In this document: piece after piece, positions 43,564 to 52,500 of the stretch
How the letters are laid out: the number at the start of each line of letters is the position of its first letter
Numbering within the stretch: the stretch's first letter is position 1
Source of the DNA: Bacteroidales bacterium
GTDB lineage: Bacteria > Bacteroidota > Bacteroidia > Bacteroidales > UBA932
DNA: 64,000 nucleotides
Assembly (NCBI GenBank): GCA_016287875.1
Contig: JAEEXQ010000001.1
Span: 28,105-92,104, forward strand
Reading direction: 5' to 3'
Program-made: the position numbers and the translations under genes
Notes under the pieces: model-generated
Databases searched by the model: none
The model's input: the letters and a program-made list of their open reading frames with translations, nothing else
What the model was told of the DNA's origin: nothing

Positions 43564-44114
43564 TCAGACCTATTTACCTGTACGGTTCCGGCGTGCTCCG
43601 CGAGAAAGCGGCCCCGGCCGAACTTGAGAAGAAAGAAGAAATAAAGCAGCTGGTTGCCGACCTCTGGGACACCCTCGCCGACAGCGAAGGTTGCGGCCTT
43701 GCGGCTCCGCAGATAGGGGAGAGCACCCGCGTAGTGGTCGTGGACGGCGACGTGATGTCCGACATCTATGACTATCTGAAGGGCTTCAAGCGTACTTTCA
43801 TCAATCCCGAGATACTTGAGGAAAGCGAAGAGAAAAGCACCTACAACGAAGGCTGCCTCAGCATCCCCGGCGTGTATTGCGACGTGGTCCGCCCCAAGAA
43901 GATAAAGGTCGCGTACTATGACGAGAACTTCGAAAAGAAGGTCGAGGAGTTCGACAACTTCGCGGCCCGTATGGTGCAGCACGAGTTCAGCCACCTCGAC
44001 GGAGTGCTTTTCACCGACCTCGTGGCGCCTATACGCAAGAAGCTTGTAGTCAAGAAGCTACAAAAAATCTCGTCAGGAAGGGTCCCGACGAGATATAAAT
44101 CCAAAATCCGTTAA
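43560..44114 (+). CDS. def: Peptide deformylase
   Basis: This 184-residue metalloenzyme removes the N-terminal formyl group from new proteins. All three motifs are present: GCGLAAPQIG, EGCLSIPG (metal Cys) and QHEFSHLDGVLF (HExxH). The C-terminal tail is Lys/Arg-rich. It overlaps ruvX by four bases and converges with the membrane protein gene, with two bases between stops. Confidence 0.96.
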   Translation: MIRPIYLYGSGVLREKAAPAELEKKEEIKQLVADLWDTLADSEGCGLAAPQIGESTRVVVVDGDVMSDIYDYLKGFKRTFINPEILEESEEKSTYNEGCLSIPGVYCDVVRPKKIKVAYYDENFEKKVEEFDNFAARMVQHEFSHLDGVLFTDLVAPIRKKLVVKKLQKISSGRVPTRYKSKIR

Positions 44115-44116
44115 TA

Positions 44117-44818
44117 TCAGTTCTTGATTTCCACTCCTCCGAATCCCACCGAGCCGGTGAGGATTACGACGGGGCTGCCTTCCTGTACCCTGAGGCGGCG
44201 GTTGTCCGAAACTCCTCCGAATCCGCTGGTGACGGCAACCTTGACGGCCATTCCGTCAGGCACTATGATCGTGACTCCGCTGAAACTGACGTTGAGGTCG
44301 ATGAAGGTCTCGCCTTCGACGATGGCACCCCTGAGGTCGAGGGTGAGGGCTCCGAAGGAAGAATCCACCTCGGCACCGTCGAACTTCTCGCCGGAGAAAG
44401 ACAGGTACTGCTTTCCGAAGCTGGAAGTGACGCTGCGTATGTCCTTGCCTTCGCGGGATATGGTCTTATAGTCATAGACCTTCGATTTGTGGCAGCAGCC
44501 GCTGTTGCAATTGTTGATGAAAAGCAACTGGACACCGAGTCCTATCACTATGACCGCAAGGGCCATCTGCCACATCATGCTCCAGTCTATGATGTCGCGT
44601 GCTGCAAGCAGCAGCAGTACGCCTATGCCCAAGCCGATGCAGGGGCCGACTTTGTCGTTGTCCGAGAAGAGTGCGCAAAGGCAGGGAATGATGATGAACA
44701 GGGTCCACCATCCTCTGGTGGAGAACTCGAAACAGAGCACGCCGAGGATGTTCAGTATCCAGAGCACGCCGGCGGCTATAAGCGCAAGGCCTATAAAGAA
44801 CTTGAATGATTGTTTCAT
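44117..44818 (-). CDS. LiaF/LiaI-type membrane protein
   Basis: This 233-residue protein has about four membrane helices in residues 1-100, with a typical FFIGLALIAAGVLWILNILG start. A short Cys-rich loop (NNCNSGCCHK) is followed by a beta-rich domain (about 125-233) with the repeated SFGGVEI-type pattern of the LiaF C-terminal/DUF2154 family. LiaF proteins in Firmicutes sense envelope stress; the role in Bacteroidota is unknown. The start is ATG 44818, where the first membrane helix begins. Confidence 0.8.
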   Translation of the reverse strand: MKQSFKFFIGLALIAAGVLWILNILGVLCFEFSTRGWWTLFIIIPCLCALFSDNDKVGPCIGLGIGVLLLLAARDIIDWSMMWQMALAVIVIGLGVQLLFINNCNSGCCHKSKVYDYKTISREGKDIRSVTSSFGKQYLSFSGEKFDGAEVDSSFGALTLDLRGAIVEGETFIDLNVSFSGVTIIVPDGMAVKVAVTSGFGGVSDNRRLRVQEGSPVVILTGSVGFGGVEIKN

Positions 44819-44870
44819 ATTATCGTTTTTTTCCAAGGTCTGCAAAAATAGTGCAAAACTATTAAATTTG

Positions 44871-44878
44871 TATATTTG
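44871..44878 (+). promoter_or_regulatory. -7 element upstream of phosphohexomutase operon
   Basis: TATATTTG, preceded directly by a second candidate, TAAATTTG (44863-44870). The ATG follows 19 bases later. Confidence 0.6.
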
Positions 44879-44897
44879 TAAGTTAAACACTAATACT

Positions 44898-46265
44898 ATG
44901 GGAGCATTTCACGCATATGACATCAGAGGAATCTACAATGTGGATTTCGATAAAGATACCGCCTACAAGGTAGGCTATTTCCTTCCTTCCCTGCTCGGGA
45001 CCGACAAAGTCCTGGTAGGCCGCGACTGCCGCGTATCCTCTCCTGAGGTGCACGATTACCTTATCAAAGGCATCACCGACGCAGGTGCGGATGTCGATGA
45101 TATCGGCCTCAGCAGCACCCCGCTCGTGTACTTCGGCACCGCCAAGTACGGCTATAAGGCCTCGGTGCAGATCACCGCGTCCCACAACCCCGCCGAATAC
45201 AACGGAATGAAGGTTTCCCGCGAGAACGCACTTCCCGTGGGACTCGACACCGGACTGGGGCAGATAAAGGCCTGGATAGAGGAAGGACGCCCCACGCCCA
45301 AGGCGGCCAAGCTCGGCAAGGTGACCGAAATCGACATCAAACCGGACTATATCAAGTTCCTGAAGCAGTACAAAGGCGATTTTAGCAATCTCAAGATTGC
45401 TTTCGATCTCTCCAACGGCATGGCCAACCTCTTCGCAAAGGAGATATATAAGGACGAGAATGCCGAGTGGCTCTTCGACACCATCGACGGCCGCTTCCCC
45501 AACCACGAGCCCAACCCGCTCATCCCTAAGAATGTGCAGCCTCTGAAGGATCTGGTCGCCAGGTGCGGTGCCGACCTCGGCGTTATCTACGACGGCGATG
45601 CCGACCGCGTGATGTTCGTCGATGACAAGGCCCGTTTCGTGGCCCCCGACCTCATCATCGCGATGATGGCCAAGTACTTCTGCGACGAAAGGGGAGAGAA
45701 GAATCCCCGCGTCCTCCAGGAAATCCGTTCTTCCAAGGCCGTGGGAGAGTATCTGCAGCAGTACGGTGCCGAAGTCCACACCTGGCGTGTGGGCCGTGCC
45801 TTCGCGGCTCCCAAGCTCCGCGAGATCGACGGCCTCTGGGGCGGCGAGCTGGCAGGCCACTATTATTTCAAGGATTTCTTCTATTCCGACAGCGGTATGC
45901 TCGCCAGCATAATCGTGCTGCGGATAGTATCCGCTCTCAAGCGTGCCGGAAAGAGCTTCAGCCAGCAGATAGACGAGCTTACCAAGTACAAGAATTCCGG
46001 CGAGGTCAATTTCCGCGTGGAAGACAAGGCCGGCGCTATGGAAGCGGTCAAGGCCCATTTCGAATCCGCCGAAAAGCCTAGTGTCGTGATGGATTTCGAC
46101 GGATACCGTCTGGAGTTCCCCGACTGGTGGTTCAACATCCGTCCTTCCAACACAGAACCCTATCTCCGCTTCATCTGCGAAGCTACCACGGACGAAGTAC
46201 TGGAAAAGAAAATTGCAGAAGCAGCCGCTATCATCGAGGGGCAGTTCGGAGGGAAGAGGGCATAG
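44898..46265 (+). CDS. manB: Phosphomannomutase/phosphoglucomutase
   Basis: This 455-residue alpha-D-phosphohexomutase interconverts hexose 6- and 1-phosphates for sugar-nucleotide synthesis. It has the phosphoserine loop TASHNPAEYNGMK, the metal loop YDGDADRVMFVD, the sugar loop GGELAGHYYF, and the C-terminal phosphate site RPSNTEPYLRF. I chose ATG 44898; the frame is open upstream to 44487 opposite another gene. PMM versus PGM specificity cannot be told from sequence. It is first of four closely spaced genes. Confidence 0.93.
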   Translation: MGAFHAYDIRGIYNVDFDKDTAYKVGYFLPSLLGTDKVLVGRDCRVSSPEVHDYLIKGITDAGADVDDIGLSSTPLVYFGTAKYGYKASVQITASHNPAEYNGMKVSRENALPVGLDTGLGQIKAWIEEGRPTPKAAKLGKVTEIDIKPDYIKFLKQYKGDFSNLKIAFDLSNGMANLFAKEIYKDENAEWLFDTIDGRFPNHEPNPLIPKNVQPLKDLVARCGADLGVIYDGDADRVMFVDDKARFVAPDLIIAMMAKYFCDERGEKNPRVLQEIRSSKAVGEYLQQYGAEVHTWRVGRAFAAPKLREIDGLWGGELAGHYYFKDFFYSDSGMLASIIVLRIVSALKRAGKSFSQQIDELTKYKNSGEVNFRVEDKAGAMEAVKAHFESAEKPSVVMDFDGYRLEFPDWWFNIRPSNTEPYLRFICEATTDEVLEKKIAEAAAIIEGQFGGKRA

Positions 46266-46269
46266 GCGG

Positions 46270-47301
46270 ATGAGAAAAATCAGCATTCTGACTGCGATCC
46301 TGGCGTTCCTGCCCGTCCTGGCGGGGGCGCAGGAGCCGCGTATGAGCATAAGGGAGGCCGAGAAACTTATCCCCCGCGAGGTCCGAAGACCCGTAAAGTC
46401 GATGATTCCCGGGGACAAGCCTCTCGCCCACGACACCCTGGATACTTCCGATCCCGTAATCAAGATCGTCCTGCTGAACGACGGCACCTGGCATTATGTC
46501 AAGGACTTGCGTTTCCTTGCCGACAGCAGCGTATTCCGCAGGAACTGGAAAGAGAACGAACTGAACCCGTTCAGGACTCCGCTCCAGGACCTTCCCTTCC
46601 GTATCACCCTCTGCCTTGCAGATTCCAGCTCGCGTTTCTGCTGTCCCCGGCAGATAAAGGTATTCTCTCCCTTCGGATGGCGCAGGCGCCGCAATCATAT
46701 GGGCGTGGATCTCCCCCTGCCTATGAGGACGCCGGTCTATGCCGCCTTCGACGGGAAGGTGCGATGCTCGATGTACAACCGCGGCTACGGCAACGTGGTA
46801 ATCATACGCCACGCTTCGGGCCTGGAAACCACCTACGCCCATCTTGCCGAAAGGAGGGTTTCCGCAGGGGATTATGTCAGTGCCGGGGATGTAATTGGAT
46901 TGGGCGGCTCCACAGGCCGTTCATCAGGCCCCCATCTGCATTTCGAAACCCGCTACGACGGTTATGCCTTCGACCCTCAGTGGCTGATAGATTTCGAGAC
47001 GGGAGTGCTGCGCCACGGCTATTTCGTGCTCAAGCGCAAGTATCTCACCCCTACTTCGAAGTATTATCCTGAATCCGAGGAGGAGGAAGAGGAAATCTAC
47101 AAGACCGAGGAGGAGGAACGCGCCGAAGCGGAGCGCATCGCCAAGGAAATGGCCGCGGCCCGTTACCACACAATCAAGGCCGGCGACAATCTCAGCCGTC
47201 TGGCAGTCAAGTACAACACCACGGTGAATGCCATCTGCAAGCTCAATGGCATCACACCTTCGACCACATTGAAAATAGGAAAAAAACTAAGAGTCAAGTA
47301 A
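46270..47301 (+). CDS. Secreted M23 peptidase with C-terminal LysM domain
   Basis: This 343-residue protein has a signal peptide (MRKISILTAILAFLPVLAGA). The LytM domain (about 135-245) keeps all zinc ligands: HMGVDL (His-x3-Asp) and GPHLHFE. A Glu-rich linker (about 270-295) precedes the LysM domain (300-343), starting YHTIKAGDNLSRLAVKYNTT. It probably cuts peptidoglycan cross-links while bound through LysM. I chose ATG 46270, where the signal peptide starts. It follows manB by 4 bases. Confidence 0.92.
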   Translation: MRKISILTAILAFLPVLAGAQEPRMSIREAEKLIPREVRRPVKSMIPGDKPLAHDTLDTSDPVIKIVLLNDGTWHYVKDLRFLADSSVFRRNWKENELNPFRTPLQDLPFRITLCLADSSSRFCCPRQIKVFSPFGWRRRRNHMGVDLPLPMRTPVYAAFDGKVRCSMYNRGYGNVVIIRHASGLETTYAHLAERRVSAGDYVSAGDVIGLGGSTGRSSGPHLHFETRYDGYAFDPQWLIDFETGVLRHGYFVLKRKYLTPTSKYYPESEEEEEEIYKTEEEERAEAERIAKEMAAARYHTIKAGDNLSRLAVKYNTTVNAICKLNGITPSTTLKIGKKLRVK

Positions 47302-47302
47302 T

Positions 47303-48379
47303 ATGAAAAAGAGCATTATCGCCCTCGTGGCCGTCCTGGCCGCCTCGGTGGCTTGCAATCGTCAGGCCCCTGAACTCTACACCATCGGAAATGGTTCCGG
47401 GATGGAAGTCAGCATTACCAACTATGGCGGACGCATAGTCTCGCTCGTGGTTCCGGACAGGGACGGCGTGCTTCGCGACGTGGTCCTGGGTTTCGATGAC
47501 CTGAAGGACTACTATCCTTGCCGCAACAAGACCGATTTCGGAGCTTCGATAGGCCGCTATGCCAACCGCATCAAGGACGGCAGGTTCACCATCGACGGCA
47601 AGGAATACCAGCTCCCCCGCAACAACTTCGGGCATTGCCTGCACGGAGGCCGTAGGGGTTGGCAGTACCAGTTCTACAATGTCGTGGAGCAGAGTGCGGA
47701 CAGAATCAAGCTCGAGCGCATCTCTCCGGACGGCGACCAGCATTTCCCGGGGAACGTGAAGGCTTACGTCACCTTCACGGTCACGGATTCCAATGCCCTC
47801 GACATCAGCTACGAGGCTGTCACGGATGCTCCTACCTTCATAAATATGACCAACCACGCCTATTTCAACCTCTCCGGTAATCCGGCGGAGCATTCGGTAT
47901 GCGACGACTCCCTTTATGTGAACGCGTCGGCCTTCACTCCCGTCGATGCCACTTTCATGACCACCGGCGAGATACTCCCGGTCGAAGGTACTCCTATGGA
48001 TTTCCGCAAGGCCAAGCTTATTGGACAGGATATCGATGCTGATTACGAGCAGCTGCACAACGGCCGTGGCTACGACCATAACTGGGTGCTGGATACCGCG
48101 GGGGATGAAAGCGTCCCCGCAGCCGAACTGTACTGCCCCGAGAGCGGCATAGTGCTGCAGGTCTTTACCGACGAACCCGGCATACAGATCTATTCCGGCA
48201 ATTTCCTGGACGGCAAGGTCACCGGCAAGGGCGGTGTCCGCTACGGTTTCCGCCACGCCATCTGCCTCGAGACCCAGAAATTCCCGGATTCTCCCAACAA
48301 GCCCCAGTGGCCTTCGGCCCTGGTGAAGCCCGGGGAGACTTATACCAGCCACTGTATTTTTGCATTCGGAACCAGATAA
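47303..48379 (+). CDS. galM: Aldose 1-epimerase, lipoprotein form
   Basis: This 358-residue mutarotase interconverts alpha and beta anomers of aldoses. Family motifs are ASIGRYANRIKDGRF, FGHCLHGGRRGWQ (active-site His), TNHAYFNLSG (catalytic His) and the C-terminal CLETQKFPDSPNKP (catalytic Glu). The N-terminus has a lipoprotein signal (AASVAC), so it works in the envelope, as do many GalM proteins of gut Bacteroidales handling sugars from polysaccharides. It starts one base after the M23 stop. Confidence 0.94.
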   Translation: MKKSIIALVAVLAASVACNRQAPELYTIGNGSGMEVSITNYGGRIVSLVVPDRDGVLRDVVLGFDDLKDYYPCRNKTDFGASIGRYANRIKDGRFTIDGKEYQLPRNNFGHCLHGGRRGWQYQFYNVVEQSADRIKLERISPDGDQHFPGNVKAYVTFTVTDSNALDISYEAVTDAPTFINMTNHAYFNLSGNPAEHSVCDDSLYVNASAFTPVDATFMTTGEILPVEGTPMDFRKAKLIGQDIDADYEQLHNGRGYDHNWVLDTAGDESVPAAELYCPESGIVLQVFTDEPGIQIYSGNFLDGKVTGKGGVRYGFRHAICLETQKFPDSPNKPQWPSALVKPGETYTSHCIFAFGTR

Positions 48380-48385
48380 CCATAT

Positions 48386-50236
48386 ATGATGAAAAGACTT
48401 TTCTGCTTTCTGTCCTTGTTCCTGGCTGCGGCCTGCGGAAAGGGGCAGGAACCTGCCGGGAAGGTTGAGGATTCCATAGTCCTCTCCTCGGCTGAGAGCT
48501 ATTCGATGGCGGCCAAGGGTGAAAGTGTCACCATTTCTTTCAGCTCTTCCGGCAATTGGACCTCTTCCGTTTCGGCGGATTGGATCAGCCTGACTCCCGC
48601 GTCAGGAGGGGCTGGACGCTGCGAGGCCATACTCCGCGCCAGCGCCAATCCTTCTTCCGAGGGGAGGCAGGCCACCCTGACCATTAGAACCGGATCCGCA
48701 TCCGGGACCGTGAGCGTGTCGCAGGATGGCAGCATTCCCGACATATTCGAAGCGGACGTCCACGACCGCAAAGCCCCCTCGGGCGGCGAGAGTTTCTCCG
48801 TCGCGGTGAATACGAATATGGAGCTCAGCATAGAGGCTCCTTCCTGGGTGAGCGCCACGCGCAGCGCCGAGGGCTATGATTTCGTGGTTTCCTCCAACGA
48901 AACCAGCGGCTCGCGCACCGGCACGGTGACCATATCCACGCCCGTTTCCAGCAAGAAGGCATCTTTCGTCATAAAGCAGAAATCCGTCTATTCCCTTTAC
49001 ATCCTGGCCATAGGCAACAGCTTCTCCTGGGATGCGATGGAATACCTCTACCAGATACTCCGGGACCTGGGGTACAAGGATATCTTCCTGGGTAACCTAT
49101 ATATAGGGGGATGCACCCTGCAGACCCACGCCGGCAATCTTAACAACTATTCGAGTGCATACGAGTACCGCACGAACAACAGCGGCAGCTGGTCCAGCAA
49201 GAAAGACTTTGCCGCCAATGCCGCCCTGCGCGAGAGGGATTGGGATTTCGTGAGCATGCAGCAGGCCAGCGGATCTTCCGGAATGCCGGACACCTACGAG
49301 CCTTATCTATCTACCATAATCGAAAAGGTCAAGGCCTATTGCCCGGATGCCAGGCTGATGTGGCATATGACCTGGGCCTACCAGGGCAATTCCACGCACA
49401 GCGAGTTCTCCAAATATGGCAAGGACCAGATGACTATGTACAACGCTATAGTGAACTGTGTCAAGACCAAGGTGCTGGCTCACGACGAGGTGTCGTTCGT
49501 CATCCCTTGCGGCACGGCCGTGCAGAATATGCGCACCAGTTTCTATGGCGACAACCTCACCCGCGACGGATATCATATGTCCTACGATGTGGGCCGTCTG
49601 CTCACCGGTCTGATGTGGGCCAGGCAGATAACGGGCAAGAGCATAGCCGACGTTAGCTACAAGCCGTCTTCCTATACCTATACCGACAAGCTCATCTCTG
49701 CCATCAAAGAGGCGGTGGAGTCTGCCTACTCGACCCCTTATGCTGTCACGCAGTCATCTTACCCGGGTACTGGAGGAGGCGGTGGCAATACTCCCGAAGA
49801 GATAATGCGGAGTTACGGTTATGATCCGACCAATTATTCCGCCGTCACACTTCAGATAGCGCATAATGCCTACTGGAATTCCACCGAGAAATCTACGGTC
49901 ATATCTGCCGCTACCGGTAGCACGGCCTCGAACCTGAACCAGTTCGCCGCTACGCAGATGTTCATCAAGTCCGAGATCCCCAACGGTTCGCTGATCGTGC
50001 TCAAGTCCGGCTTCCAGTATCGCCCCGAGGGGTGGGTCTCGCTTACTTCCAAGAACAACTCATCGTCCCGTCCCGGCAATACTACCACTCAGTTGGTCGA
50101 AGTGAACGATACCTGGTGGGCAAGCTGGAACTACAGGGCTTTCAACCTCGCCAAGCTCGGCAATCCCGGGCTTGACGCTGCAGGCCAGGCCGAACTCGAC
50201 AACTGCTTCTACATCTTCACCCCCAAAAGAAACTAG
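48386..50236 (+). CDS. BACON-DUF4886 SGNH-like lipoprotein
   Basis: This 616-residue lipoprotein (lipobox LAAAC) has two BACON-type beta domains (about 30-115 and 120-200). A DUF4886 SGNH-hydrolase-like domain follows (about 205-430), with the block I motif AIGNSFSWD and the C-terminal DGYHMSYDVG (Asp-x2-His). A Gly-rich hinge (SYPGTGGGGG) leads to a C-terminal domain of unknown type (about 460-616). BACON domains often bind glycans or mucin in gut Bacteroidales, so a surface esterase on host or plant glycans is likely but not proven. It is last in the manB operon. Confidence 0.85.
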   Translation: MMKRLFCFLSLFLAAACGKGQEPAGKVEDSIVLSSAESYSMAAKGESVTISFSSSGNWTSSVSADWISLTPASGGAGRCEAILRASANPSSEGRQATLTIRTGSASGTVSVSQDGSIPDIFEADVHDRKAPSGGESFSVAVNTNMELSIEAPSWVSATRSAEGYDFVVSSNETSGSRTGTVTISTPVSSKKASFVIKQKSVYSLYILAIGNSFSWDAMEYLYQILRDLGYKDIFLGNLYIGGCTLQTHAGNLNNYSSAYEYRTNNSGSWSSKKDFAANAALRERDWDFVSMQQASGSSGMPDTYEPYLSTIIEKVKAYCPDARLMWHMTWAYQGNSTHSEFSKYGKDQMTMYNAIVNCVKTKVLAHDEVSFVIPCGTAVQNMRTSFYGDNLTRDGYHMSYDVGRLLTGLMWARQITGKSIADVSYKPSSYTYTDKLISAIKEAVESAYSTPYAVTQSSYPGTGGGGGNTPEEIMRSYGYDPTNYSAVTLQIAHNAYWNSTEKSTVISAATGSTASNLNQFAATQMFIKSEIPNGSLIVLKSGFQYRPEGWVSLTSKNNSSSRPGNTTTQLVEVNDTWWASWNYRAFNLAKLGNPGLDAAGQAELDNCFYIFTPKRN

Positions 50237-50272
50237 CCCCGCCGCAGGGAAGAGGGACAGTATAAACGGACG

Positions 50273-50300
50273 AAAGGCCGGGACTTGCGTCTCGGCCTTT
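50273..50300. terminator. Hairpin after the BACON-DUF4886 gene
   Basis: AAAGGCCG...CGGCCTTT with GAC/GTC inner pairs and one mismatch. It can fold on either strand, so it may end both the plus-strand operon and the minus-strand small ORF. Confidence 0.6.
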
Positions 50301-50474
50301 CTGCTCCCCCTGAAGTCGAATTGTTGAACTTATGGCGAGATTTCTGCCGGGTGGCAGAGTATATCCAAGGCAACCGCGAATGGCTGCTGCCTTTATTAGA
50401 GCAATAAAAACCGAGGGGGATAGAGTAGAGTGCCATTCGGCACAAGGTTTATGCACAACCTACATCAAGCACCT

Positions 50475-50615
50475 CTAATACTTGCGGTAGTGGCTTCGAA
50501 CCTTGACGTTTTTGCCATTGCAAATTCGCGTGTGCGCCTTCACTTTGACAATCCGTTCAACCTCCACCCCAATGGAGATTTGAACAAGTTTGTTGTATGT
50601 TCTCCTTTTATTCAT
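50475..50615 (-). CDS. Small basic protein of unknown function (46 residues)
   Basis: The minus strand holds a 46-codon ORF starting MNKRRTYNKLVQISIGVEVE and ending VKVRSHYRKY. It is rich in Lys and Arg with alternating Val/Ile, suggesting a small beta-rich nucleic-acid-binding protein. Codon use and GC content are lower than in neighbouring housekeeping genes. About 75 bases upstream is a promoter followed by a hairpin with a T tract, so expression would need read-through or an internal start. I do not recognise the family; it may be chance, but the composition is protein-like. Confidence 0.45.
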   Translation of the reverse strand: MNKRRTYNKLVQISIGVEVERIVKVKAHTRICNGKNVKVRSHYRKY

Positions 50616-50689
50616 GTAGATTATTATTGGACTTGTAAGAACAACGCACCCCTTGTTTCAGTACCTCCCCCTCGGTTACGGTTCTGAGT

Positions 50690-50756
50690 AAAAAAACAGA
50701 CATCCACTTAGAGGATAGATGTCTGTTCTGTTGCCCAATAATGTCATCTACATGAC
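50690..50756 (-). ncRNA. Candidate small RNA or attenuated leader
   Basis: A consensus promoter on the minus strand would start an RNA near 50756. It contains a TGTCAT-GTAG-ATGACA stem (50742-50757, its first bases at the predicted start), a single-stranded linker, then ACAGACATC/GATGTCTGT (50696-50704 and 50718-50726) followed by seven T residues, a good terminator. The product would be about 67 bases. It is either a free small RNA or an attenuator for the ORF at 50475-50615. Confidence 0.5.
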
Positions 50757-50760
50757 AATG

Positions 50761-50791
50761 CAAAGGTAATCATTTTTTTTCCACCGCCAAA
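50761..50791 (-). promoter_or_regulatory. Promoter of the candidate small RNA
   Basis: On the minus strand: TTTG (50791-50788), 19 bases, TACCTTTG (50768-50761), a full consensus promoter in an otherwise empty interval. Confidence 0.7.
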
Positions 50792-51159
50792 TTTCTTTTT
50801 TAAAATGTGATACCATAGTCCCCCTCAAATCTTTAAACATTTAATGCTCTTCCGTCCTCCCAGCAGTGCTAGCGTATGAAAGCTGTTCCGCGTATTTGTA
50901 GGACACCAAGCATAATAAGTGCCCCCTCTGAGTCATGAGTGTCTTTCGGAAGTTGACCAGAGATAAAAAATACTACTACACCTGTCACTTTTCCCCTGCT
51001 TCCAAACGGAGCCCCCAACCCTATTGCTCAGTTGGTCCTCGGCATCCTTGCTCAATTTAATTCGATGGAGCGTTCGTTGATCCGATCAAGAATGGAAAGC
51101 GGGTACAATCATTACCGTAGCCTTGGCGGCTAGGTTGGAAGAACGGTAGGTTAGCGGAA
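50792..51159. other. Gene-free stretch
   Basis: I see no convincing ORF, RNA or repeat here. Base composition is closer to the neighbouring accessory genes than to the core genome. It may be decayed coding DNA. Confidence 0.5.
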
Positions 51160-51384
51160 TTAGAAGATTACGATGCCGAGGAAGTGGCAGACAATTCCAA
51201 CCACGCCCAATACGATGGGGAGGACGGTGTAGGAAATGACATGAAGGAATGTGCCGAACTTGTCGCCGTAGGCTTCCTTCATCCTGTCGATTTTGCCAAG
51301 CCATTTGTTGTTCTTGAAGATTCTCAAGTATATGGTGAACAGACCATATACGATAAATAGGATACTGATAATGAGTTGTAGCAT
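51160..51384 (-). CDS. Small two-helix membrane protein, unknown function
   Basis: This 74-residue protein has two hydrophobic helices (residues about 3-22 and 48-73) joined by a basic loop (KNNKWLGKIDRMKEAYGDKF). No family is recognised. It lies 15 bases after the DUF1963 gene on the same strand, so the two may be expressed together. Confidence 0.65.
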   Translation of the reverse strand: MLQLIISILFIVYGLFTIYLRIFKNNKWLGKIDRMKEAYGDKFGTFLHVISYTVLPIVLGVVGIVCHFLGIVIF

Positions 51385-51399
51385 GGTGGGATTGATTTA

Positions 51400-52491
51400 T
51401 TAGCAACTTTGCAATTCAAAGCGGACTTTGTCGAATCTGCGGGCGAGAAGATCCTCGCGGGAGATGACGAAATACAGAGCGCCGCCATCATAGAACATCA
51501 ATTCGTTCTCATCGTCGGTCTCGACGGAATTGAACTGGAGGAGGAGCACGTCTTTCTGAAGGTCCGTCAGGATGCTATCCTGCGCCGGATCATCGTATCC
51601 GAGAAGACTTCCCTGCATTGTGGCAGGCAAATAACCAAGCCTCTGCATTGCGATTCCTTGCTCGTTCACAAACTTATAATTCATTTCAGGGTCTATCCGC
51701 ACAAGATCCTCATAGCGGGGATAACTGTCCGAAACCTCTAAATGCAGGGGCGATTCTTTCAGCCGGTATCCTGCTTCCAGGCTATCCGGGAAATCGCAGC
51801 GGTGGAGCGGGCTGGCATCTTCATCAAAGTAGAGCACACGGACCGAATTCTCCGTTCCTTCCCAGTTCATCTCACTGAGCTCATAAAAGAAATACAGGTG
51901 TCCGGTTTTGGGCAGCAAAGATTTCGTGTCGTATTTCGACAGCTCGGCGCAGTCGAACTGAAGGAGAAGGGAAAGCGGCCTTCCGGCATCGTCCAGCGGC
52001 CATTCGAACCCATCCGGCACATCCGGGCACCCTCCATATTTTGATCCCCCGACAGGCAGATCCTTATCTTTGGAGAAGGGGATCTTCAGCTCTATGCAGT
52101 CCTTGCGCAGACGCTGCATTTCCTGCATTATAGTCTGAATCATCGATTCGTCCAGATTCTCATATTTATCCTGCTGACGTTTGATGAGTTTCCGGTACTC
52201 TTTCCAATATGTGAAGTACGAGTACATTTTATATCCCTCGATGGCAAGGAGGAGCAGCAGGTATTTGATGAAATGCGAAATCTTGCCGCTCACGCCGAAA
52301 ACAATCGCTAGAAGGACGAGGATAACGGTGATGAGAGACAGGTTTCGTGGGTGAAGGATAACTCCCAGGAATTGCGGGAAGCTTTTCGCATTTCGTAATT
52401 CTTCGAGTATTATCCTGGTGGTCGACCCTTCGTCGGACGGCTTCTTGAACATGCGCCCGACCCACTTGCTGAACTTTCCTTTTTCGGACAT
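51400..52491 (-). CDS. DUF1963 (YwqG-like) protein with N-terminal membrane helices
   Basis: This 363-residue protein has one or two membrane helices at about 50-90 and a charged coil (about 95-135). A C-terminal YwqG/DUF1963 domain follows, recognisable by KYGGCPDVPDGFEWPLDD, LSLLLQFDCAEL, GHLYFFYEL and GGALYFVISREDLLARRFD. DUF1963 proteins are common, often in multi-copy loci near polymorphic toxins and their immunity genes, but the function is unsettled. It lies between the DUF695-like gene and a small membrane protein, all on the minus strand, in a lower-GC patch. Confidence 0.8.
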   Translation of the reverse strand: MSEKGKFSKWVGRMFKKPSDEGSTTRIILEELRNAKSFPQFLGVILHPRNLSLITVILVLLAIVFGVSGKISHFIKYLLLLLAIEGYKMYSYFTYWKEYRKLIKRQQDKYENLDESMIQTIMQEMQRLRKDCIELKIPFSKDKDLPVGGSKYGGCPDVPDGFEWPLDDAGRPLSLLLQFDCAELSKYDTKSLLPKTGHLYFFYELSEMNWEGTENSVRVLYFDEDASPLHRCDFPDSLEAGYRLKESPLHLEVSDSYPRYEDLVRIDPEMNYKFVNEQGIAMQRLGYLPATMQGSLLGYDDPAQDSILTDLQKDVLLLQFNSVETDDENELMFYDGGALYFVISREDLLARRFDKVRFELQSC

Positions 52492-52500
52492 GGGGGAAGA

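Noticed and set aside
50217-50456. 79-residue minus-strand ORF after the small basic protein
   Set aside because: It overlaps the end of the BACON-DUF4886 gene and a terminator hairpin, and has no start context or motif; I could not support it.
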